Assembly: GCA_037445775.1 (NCBI GenBank)
Contig: JBBIJX010000051.1
Coordinates: forward strand, 1 to 11,794
Direction: 5' to 3'
DNA length: 11,794 nucleotides
From: JBBUX01 sp037445775
GTDB taxonomy: Bacteria > Actinomycetota > Coriobacteriia > Anaerosomatales > PHET01
Part shown: positions 8,175 through 11,794 of the stretch, piece by piece
Layout of the letters: each line of letters starts with the position of its first letter
How positions within the stretch are numbered: the first letter of the stretch is position 1
Program-made: the position numbers and the translations under genes
Notes under the pieces: generated by a model
Databases searched by the model: none
The model's input: only the letters and a program-made list of their open reading frames with translations
What the model was told of the DNA's origin: nothing

Positions 8175-9146
8175 GTGAAGGCGCTAGTAATCGTCAACAC
8201 GAGAGCCGGTGGCGGTGACGCCGGACTCTACGCGTTCCTGCGCGTGCTTGGCGCCGGACTCTACGCGTTCCTGCGCGTGCTTGGCATCGAGGGTGTTGAG
8301 ACGGTGCTTCGGTTCGCCGCCCAGGACCGCCGCCTCGAGGAACTCGTCGCCGACGCTGCCATGTTCGACCTCATCGTCGCGGCGGGCGGCGACGGGACGC
8401 TTTCGAGCGTCTGCTACGAGACGCGCGAGTCTGGCGTGCCGATTCTGGCCTATCCAGCCGGCACCGCCAACCTTCTGTCGATGAACCTAGGCCTTCCCTT
8501 GGACCCCCGCAGCCTCGCCGACGTCGCTCTCGCTGGCACGCCCGTCTGCTTCGACCTAGGTGAGCTGACGCGCCCTGCGCCCGACGGCGCGCCGAGCCGC
8601 AGCGGCTTCATCGTCATGGCGGGCGCAGGTTTCGACGCCGACATCATGCGTACGGCGCAGCCTATGAAGGCGGCGTTCGGCGCGGCCGCCTACCTGCTCG
8701 CCGCTGTGTCGAACCTCGCGCCGACGGTGTCGAAGTTCGAACTCGTGCTCGACGGCGAGCACGTCCACACGGACGGTATCGCCGTGCTGCTCGTGAACTT
8801 CGGCCGCATCCAGTTCGAGCTGGCGATGACGCCTGAATGGGACCCACGCGACGGACGACTCGATGTGGTCGTGCTGCGCACCAAGTACGTCGCGGGGCTC
8901 ATCCCGGCCGTGTTCGCGGCGATGCTCGATCGCGTTGGCCACTACCCCGACCGCTCGGCGAGCGTCGACATCTACTCTGCACGCGAACTCGAGTTGAGCG
9001 CTTACCCGCCTTTGCGAATGCAGGCTGACGGCGACGCACTCGACGCGCTCAGCCCGTTCGCCGCCCGCGTGCTGCCGGGGGCGACCAGGCTCATCGTGCC
9101 GAACGACTCACCGTACGTCCAGGACGGACCCGAACTCGACGGCTGA
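8175..9146 (+). CDS. Diacylglycerol/sphingosine kinase-like lipid kinase (YegS/DgkB family) with 11-residue tandem insertion
   Basis: A 323-residue protein of the DAGK catalytic family, expected to phosphorylate diacylglycerol or a related membrane lipid with ATP at the inner face of the membrane. The N-terminal beta strand KALVIVNTRAGGG is followed by the nucleotide motif GGDGTLSSV at about 71-79, the conserved PAGTANLLSMNLGLP at 94-108 and a C-terminal beta-sandwich lid (GIAVLLVNF, LDVVVL, MQADGD). GTG 8175-8177 was chosen over ATG 8151 because GGAGG (8164-8168) lies 6 bases before it and the family N-terminus starts there. A 33-bp duplication (8219-8285) doubles AGLYAFLRVLG (16-26 and 27-37) in the first helix after the NTRAGG loop. 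The frame stays open but the helix is one unit too long. The exact lipid substrate cannot be read from sequence. Confidence 0.9.
   Translation: MKALVIVNTRAGGGDAGLYAFLRVLGAGLYAFLRVLGIEGVETVLRFAAQDRRLEELVADAAMFDLIVAAGGDGTLSSVCYETRESGVPILAYPAGTANLLSMNLGLPLDPRSLADVALAGTPVCFDLGELTRPAPDGAPSRSGFIVMAGAGFDADIMRTAQPMKAAFGAAAYLLAAVSNLAPTVSKFELVLDGEHVHTDGIAVLLVNFGRIQFELAMTPEWDPRDGRLDVVVLRTKYVAGLIPAVFAAMLDRVGHYPDRSASVDIYSARELELSAYPPLRMQADGDALDALSPFAARVLPGATRLIVPNDSPYVQDGPELDG
8219..8285. repeat. 33-bp perfect tandem duplication inside the lipid kinase gene
   Basis: The period is 33, two identical copies (8219-8251, 8252-8284) plus one further matching base. It is in frame and adds 11 residues. Deleting one copy leaves GDAGLYAFLRVLGIEGVET, a normal helix alpha-1 for the family. 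Confidence 0.95.
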
Positions 9147-9157
9147 CCGGCTGGGCC

Positions 9158-9205
9158 GACCCTGCCCACTCTACGGCGCGGCACTCAGCTTGGCAGCACA
9201 GGGTC
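9158..9205. terminator. Weak inverted repeat between convergent genes, possible terminator
   Basis: GACCCTG (9158-9164) pairs with CAGGGTC (9199-9205) over a 34-base loop that also contains a short TGCC/GGCA pair. It lies in the 62-base gap between the convergent kinase and cytochrome genes. The loop is long and there is no U-run, so support is limited. Confidence 0.25.
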
Positions 9206-9208
9206 AGA

Positions 9209-9520
9209 TCAACGTGAGCCCAGGTAGTCGATGATCGCCTTCTCTTCCTCCGCACCGAGAACGAGTCCGTTGCTCTTCATCCGCTCGATCGTCTTCGCCC
9301 ACCCTGCCGCGTCCTGGGATTTCGCCCACACGCGATCGGTGCCGTGGCACATGCTGCACTTCTGCTCGACGAGCGCGGCACCCGGGTCATCCGTAGGTAC
9401 CGGAGCCGGAGCGGCATTTTCGGGGGCCGCCGGTTCTGCGGCTGAGGCGCAGCCGGAGACGCCGACCCCAATCGCGATGGCGAGCGCCACCGCGACGACG
9501 ATGCGCACATGCGGGGCCAT
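9209..9520 (-). CDS. Small c-type cytochrome lipoprotein
   Basis: A 103-residue protein with a lipoprotein signal peptide: APHVR, hydrophobic 8-20, lipobox VSGC with Cys24. An Ala/Pro-rich linker (25-47) leads to a single haem-binding motif CSMCH at 55-59. The segment WAKTIERMKSNGLVLG (74-89) provides a likely Met81 as sixth haem ligand, ending in the typical EEEKAIIDYL. It is therefore expected to be exported, lipid-anchored outside the membrane, and to carry electrons for an unknown partner. ATG 9518-9520 was chosen because GGAGGAGAG (9525-9533) precedes it and the signal peptide begins there. No cytochrome oxidase or reductase gene is nearby, so the pathway is open. It is divergent from the membrane protein at 9594. 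Confidence 0.9.
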   Translation of the reverse strand: MAPHVRIVVAVALAIAIGVGVSGCASAAEPAAPENAAPAPVPTDDPGAALVEQKCSMCHGTDRVWAKSQDAAGWAKTIERMKSNGLVLGAEEEKAIIDYLGSR

Positions 9521-9553
9521 AGTGCTCTCCTCCACCGGGCTCCATGTGTATAT

Positions 9554-9585
9554 CCTTGCGTCGGTATGTACCCGAACACGCAAGG
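9554..9585 (+). promoter_or_regulatory. Inverted repeat overlapping the ribosome binding site of the membrane protein gene
   Basis: CCTTGCGT (9554-9561) and ACGCAAGG (9578-9585) are perfect 8-bp arms around 16 bases. CGG/CCG (9562-9564, 9572-9574) can extend the stem. The right arm contains AAGG of the AAGGAG Shine-Dalgarno (9582-9587). It sits in the 73-base divergent gap between the cytochrome and the membrane protein. It could be a protein operator or an mRNA hairpin that hides the ribosome binding site. Confidence 0.5.
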
Positions 9586-9593
9586 AGCACGCA

Positions 9594-10349
9594 ATGAGGC
9601 GCGTCGCACCGTGGCAACTCTGGCTCGTCGTCCTGCTCGCTACGCTGACGATCGCGCTGTACACGGTGCGCTGGTCGGCGTTCCCTGACCCACAGCTTCG
9701 CAGCGAGATGTGGCGCTTCCTCGTGGGCGACATCGCCTTCCTCTTCCTGCAGGTCTTGCTCGTCACGATCGTCATCGACGGCGCCATCCAGAGTCGGCGT
9801 CGCGATGAGACGCGCGAGAAGCTGAACATGATCGTGGGGGCCTTCTTCGCTCAGGTTGGAACTGGCCTGCTCAAGACATTCGCGCAGTGTGACGAGGAGA
9901 TGGCGAACGTCCGCGCCGACCTCATCCCTTCTGCGGGCTGGACGGCGCGGGACTACGCGCGCGCACGCACCGGATTCGCCGCCCATGAGCCTCGTCTCGA
10001 GCTCGACGGCGACTTCCTGGCAATGCTGCGCGACACGCTGGGCGACCAGCGCGCGTACCTGCTCGGACTGCTGAGCAACCAGTCGCTCCACGAGCACGGC
10101 ACGTTCACAGATCTCCTCTGGGCCATCACCCACGTGTCAGAGGAACTTGAGGCGCGGCCGGCGCTGCACGGGCTGCCCGCGAGCGACATCGCACACCTTG
10201 CGGTCGATGTGAGGCGTGCGTACTCGGCTCTGGGTGCGGAGTGGCTCGGCTACTTGGAGCACCTGCAGTCGGGCTACCCGCACCTGTTCTCTCTCGTGGT
10301 GCGCACCAACCCGCTCGACCCGAACGCGTCGCCGATCGTCGCCGCGTGA
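9594..10349 (+). CDS. Unrecognised two-helix membrane protein with cytoplasmic helical domain
   Basis: I do not recognise this 251-residue protein. ATG 9594-9596 is set by AAGGAG at 9582-9587, 6 bases upstream. The N-terminus (MRRVAPWQ) is followed by a hydrophobic helix at about 9-24, a short segment likely outside, a second helix at about 42-62, and then SRRRDETREK, which by the positive-inside rule puts the rest in the cytoplasm. Residues 70-235 look mostly helical (IVGAFFAQVGTGLLKTFAQC; FLAMLRDTLGDQRAYLLGLL), with no enzyme motif that I can name. It is complete, with no repeats, and has codon usage like its neighbours. It is divergent from the cytochrome lipoprotein and convergent with the serine protease (30-base gap, no clear terminator). 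A sensor or scaffold role would be guesswork. Confidence 0.8.
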   Translation: MRRVAPWQLWLVVLLATLTIALYTVRWSAFPDPQLRSEMWRFLVGDIAFLFLQVLLVTIVIDGAIQSRRRDETREKLNMIVGAFFAQVGTGLLKTFAQCDEEMANVRADLIPSAGWTARDYARARTGFAAHEPRLELDGDFLAMLRDTLGDQRAYLLGLLSNQSLHEHGTFTDLLWAITHVSEELEARPALHGLPASDIAHLAVDVRRAYSALGAEWLGYLEHLQSGYPHLFSLVVRTNPLDPNASPIVAA

Positions 10350-10379
10350 CCCAACGCCCGCCGAAAACACCCGCAGCCC

Positions 10380-11195
10380 TCAGTCGACCCGGTAACTGAC
10401 GCCGTCCTGGTCGAGCAGCGCCCGTACCTCATCGACATGCGACGCGAGTCCCACGTTCAGAAACTGGCGCTCAACCACGCGGGCGCCGTCACCGTCGACA
10501 TAGCTTGCGTTGAAACCCAGGTCGAGGTGTGCGGTGTGCGACTGCACGCCGCAGACCCGGCCGTCCACATCAAGCAGCGGACCTCCCGACTGACCGCGCA
10601 GACCCGGAGAGGACGTCTCGACGAATAGGGCGCTCGCACCGTCAGGGCCTGACCTGCGGTTGAAGCGCGCGATGATACCGTCGAGCGCGAAGCTCGGCAC
10701 AGGGAATGCGTCGCCTGCAACGTCGAACGATCGCCGCGCTGTGTCGTAGCGCGCACTCACCCCGTGGAACGGGAAACCGAGACGGCACACGGATTCGCCC
10801 TGACTGAGAGGATAGGACTGAGTGTCACGAAAGACCGGATAGCCGGTCATGACCGAGGGGTCGAAGGGGTCAAGACGACCCGTCGCGAGATCTGCTCCCG
10901 GATTCACCCGGCCCTCGCGAATGCCGGGCTTCAGCCGGTTGAATCCGGGGATCGCCCAGATCTCGGAGCGCTCGACGACCCGCTGCGCATCGTCGGCGAT
11001 CCGCTCGCCACCCTCCGCGGACGACCTGCTCGCGAGGATCTCCTCGATCACGTGCGCCGACGTGACGATCCAGCCCTGCTCGTTGATGACCATGAACGCG
11101 GCGGCGACACTGCGGACCTCTCCGTCGGCGTGCAGTCGCAGACCCACATAGGGAAAGGTGTAGTGCGAGGCGTTCGTGACAGCAGACGAGAACAC
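10380..11195 (-). CDS. Trypsin-like serine protease (HtrA/peptidase S1-type)
   Basis: The 271-residue protein has a recognisable catalytic triad: TSAHVI with His48, GADLATGRLD with Asp102, and GLRGQSGGPLLD with Ser203. It lacks a PDZ domain. The frame is open far upstream, to 11477, but that stretch runs through the tRNA-Val gene and its terminator and cannot be the real start. I prefer GTG 11193-11195 (FSSAVTNASHYTFPYVGLRL), preceded by a G-rich GGGGG stretch; GTG 11199-11201 and GTG 11286-11288 are alternatives. With the chosen start there is no clear signal peptide, so the protein may be cytoplasmic. The longest alternative would add a moderately hydrophobic segment and could be exported. 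The start is uncertain, the function class is not. It ends 30 bases from the convergent membrane protein. Confidence 0.85.
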   Translation of the reverse strand: MFSSAVTNASHYTFPYVGLRLHADGEVRSVAAAFMVINEQGWIVTSAHVIEEILASRSSAEGGERIADDAQRVVERSEIWAIPGFNRLKPGIREGRVNPGADLATGRLDPFDPSVMTGYPVFRDTQSYPLSQGESVCRLGFPFHGVSARYDTARRSFDVAGDAFPVPSFALDGIIARFNRRSGPDGASALFVETSSPGLRGQSGGPLLDVDGRVCGVQSHTAHLDLGFNASYVDGDGARVVERQFLNVGLASHVDEVRALLDQDGVSYRVD

Positions 11196-11290
11196 GGCCA
11201 CCCCCAAGAAGACGACTGCATCGCCAGCATAGCAGGGGGAGCGCCCGGCCAGGAGCGCACACGCCGTGCGGAGGAATCCGGGACACACGA

Positions 11291-11318
11291 AGGCCCCGCG
11301 CACGACGTGCCGGGGCCT
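11291..11318 (-). terminator. Terminator after tRNA-Val
   Basis: AGGCCCC (11291-11297) pairs with GGGGCCT (11312-11318). The stem continues as G-C (11298-11311) and GCAC/GTGC (11300-11303 with 11307-11310) around a 3-base loop, with one bulge. It begins 12 bases after the CCA end of tRNA-Val in its transcription direction, and separates it from the protease gene. The following U-run is weak (TTCGTGTG). Confidence 0.7.
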
Positions 11319-11329
11319 CTTGAAGTCGA

Positions 11330-11404
11330 TGGTGGGCGCTAGAGGATTTGAACCTCTGACCCCTTCCGCGTCAAGGAAGTGCTCTCCCCCTGAGCTAAGC
11401 GCCC
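11330..11404 (-). tRNA. tRNA-Val, anticodon GAC
   Basis: A full 75-base cloverleaf. Acceptor GGGCGCT/AGCGCCC, D stem GCTC/GAGC, anticodon stem CTTCC/GGAAG with loop TTGACGC (anticodon GAC), variable loop GGGTC, T arm AGAGG-TTCAAAT-CCTCT, discriminator A and encoded CCA (11330-11332). It reads codons GUC and GUU. A possible promoter lies at 11442-11450. Confidence 0.98.
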
Positions 11405-11441
11405 ATCGGTCATGCGACGCCGCCCGAGGGCAGCGGTCGAT

Positions 11442-11470
11442 AGTGTACCAAAGCGATATCGCCTGCATAG
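11442..11470 (-). promoter_or_regulatory. Candidate promoter of tRNA-Val
   Basis: On the minus strand TGGTACACT (11442-11450) resembles an extended -10 (TGn + TACACT). No strong -35 is visible; TATGCA lies about 16 bases upstream. The spacer holds a perfect palindrome GCGATATCGC (11453-11462). The start would lie about 30 bases before the mature tRNA. Confidence 0.35.
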
Positions 11471-11512
11471 ACCCCAATCGGTCAGACCGCGTTCACCAGC
11501 GGAAATCCGGTC

Positions 11513-11541
11513 TTGCACGCCCCATACCCAATCGCTAGACT
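11513..11541 (+). promoter_or_regulatory. Promoter of tRNA-Gly
   Basis: TTGCAC (11513-11518) and TAGACT (11536-11541) are separated by exactly 17 bases, a good sigma-70-type pair. The expected start near 11548 is about 5 bases before the mature tRNA 5' end, as usual for tRNA operons. Confidence 0.75.
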
Positions 11542-11552
11542 AGCCGTTGCGC

Positions 11553-11628
11553 GCGGACGTGGCTCAGTTGGTAGAGCACAACCTTGCCAAGGTTGGGGTC
11601 GCCGGTTCGAATCCGGTCGTCCGCTCCA
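11553..11628 (+). tRNA. tRNA-Gly, anticodon GCC
   Basis: A 76-base cloverleaf. Acceptor GCGGACG/CGTCCGC, D stem GCTC/GAGC, anticodon stem CAACC/GGTTG with loop TTGCCAA (anticodon GCC), T arm GCCGG-TTCGAAT-CCGGT (one G-T pair), discriminator T and encoded CCA (11626-11628). It reads GGC and GGU. Confidence 0.98.
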
Positions 11629-11641
11629 TCGACCCTCAGCG

Positions 11642-11685
11642 AAGGTCGGCCCACGGCCCAGATGAGGCCAGCAGCGGCCGACCTT
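11642..11685 (+). terminator. Terminator-like hairpin between tRNA-Gly and tRNA-Cys
   Basis: AAGGTCGGCC (11642-11651) pairs perfectly with GGCCGACCTT (11676-11685), a 10-bp stem with a 24-base loop that holds further GGCC pairing. TTTC overlaps its end. It may attenuate read-through from tRNA-Gly into tRNA-Cys, or serve as a processing structure. A TTGACA at 11692-11697 has no -10 before tRNA-Cys, so I do not call a separate promoter. Confidence 0.5.
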
Positions 11686-11720
11686 TCGTGATTGACATGG
11701 CGCGCATGCGCCGCCCAGAC

Positions 11721-11794
11721 GGCGACGTGGCCAAGTGGCAAGGCAGGGGCCTGCAAAGCCCTTATCCCCGGTTCGAATCCGGGCGTCGCCTCCA
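11721..11794 (+). tRNA. tRNA-Cys, anticodon GCA
   Basis: A 74-base cloverleaf ending at the last base of the window. Acceptor GGCGACG/CGTCGCC, D stem GCC/GGC, anticodon stem GGGGC/GCCCT with loop CTGCAAA (anticodon GCA; one G-T pair), T arm CCCGG-TTCGAAT-CCGGG, discriminator T (usual for Cys as U73) and encoded CCA. The discriminator and anticodon agree on cysteine identity. Confidence 0.98.

Noticed and set aside
3554..8285. Programmed frameshifting or reversible phase variation by the tandem repeats
   Set aside because: There are only two copies per site, the units are unrelated in sequence, and the genes are housekeeping rather than surface genes. No slippery heptamer is seen at the frame changes. 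It is not excluded, but weaker than artefact or recent mutation.
10380..11477. Long form of the serine protease starting at 11477
   Set aside because: It would translate through the tRNA-Val gene and its terminator. The protease domain begins near 11195.

Overview
The window is GC-rich DNA (roughly two thirds G+C by eye). Several starts are GTG, the Shine-Dalgarno sites are strong, and the tRNA genes encode their own CCA ends. Gene content (AMP-forming acetyl-CoA synthetase, a corrinoid-activating RACE-type protein, a c-type cytochrome lipoprotein, a YegS-like lipid kinase) suggests a high-GC, probably anaerobic, bacterium. An actinobacterium of the Coriobacteriia/Anaerosomatales kind fits best, but that placement is inference. 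I see no phage, transposon, CRISPR or defence locus; most genes are chromosomal housekeeping genes.

Layout. (1) 1-2055: acs on the minus strand, with a strong hairpin just beyond its stop. (2) 2056-2546: a 490-base gap. It holds the acs leader and a putative structured RNA of about 185 nt on the plus strand, with its own promoter-like sequence and a terminator. (3) 2547-8069: a minus-strand run that reads, in transcription order, RNase D, YugP-like zinc metallopeptidase, xseA, xseB, HIT hydrolase, RACE protein. The last four genes are separated by 0-1 bases and must be one operon. (4) 8175-9146: a plus-strand diacylglycerol/sphingosine-kinase-like gene, divergent from RNase D. (5) 9209-10349: a small cytochrome c lipoprotein (minus) divergent from an unrecognised two-helix membrane protein (plus). 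An inverted repeat between them overlaps the ribosome binding site of the latter. (6) 10380-11195: a trypsin-like serine protease (minus). (7) 11330-11794: tRNA-Val(GAC) on minus, then tRNA-Gly(GCC) and tRNA-Cys(GCA) on plus.

The most striking thing is not a gene. Between 3554 and 8285, four genes carry perfect two-copy tandem duplications: 19 bp in the RACE gene, 37 bp and 8 bp in xseA, 36 bp in RNase D and 33 bp in the lipid kinase. A sixth lesion in the RACE gene is explained by a duplicated CG. Deleting one copy of each restores family-typical protein sequence every time, and in xseA and RACE it restores one uninterrupted reading frame. As written, xseA and the RACE gene are each broken by two frameshifts, while RNase D and the kinase carry in-frame insertions of 12 and 11 residues. 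This is either a systematic assembly artefact or a real, very recent, duplication-biased mutation process. Read mapping would decide. If real, loss of exonuclease VII is an interesting coincidence, because single-strand exonucleases suppress slippage-type mutations.
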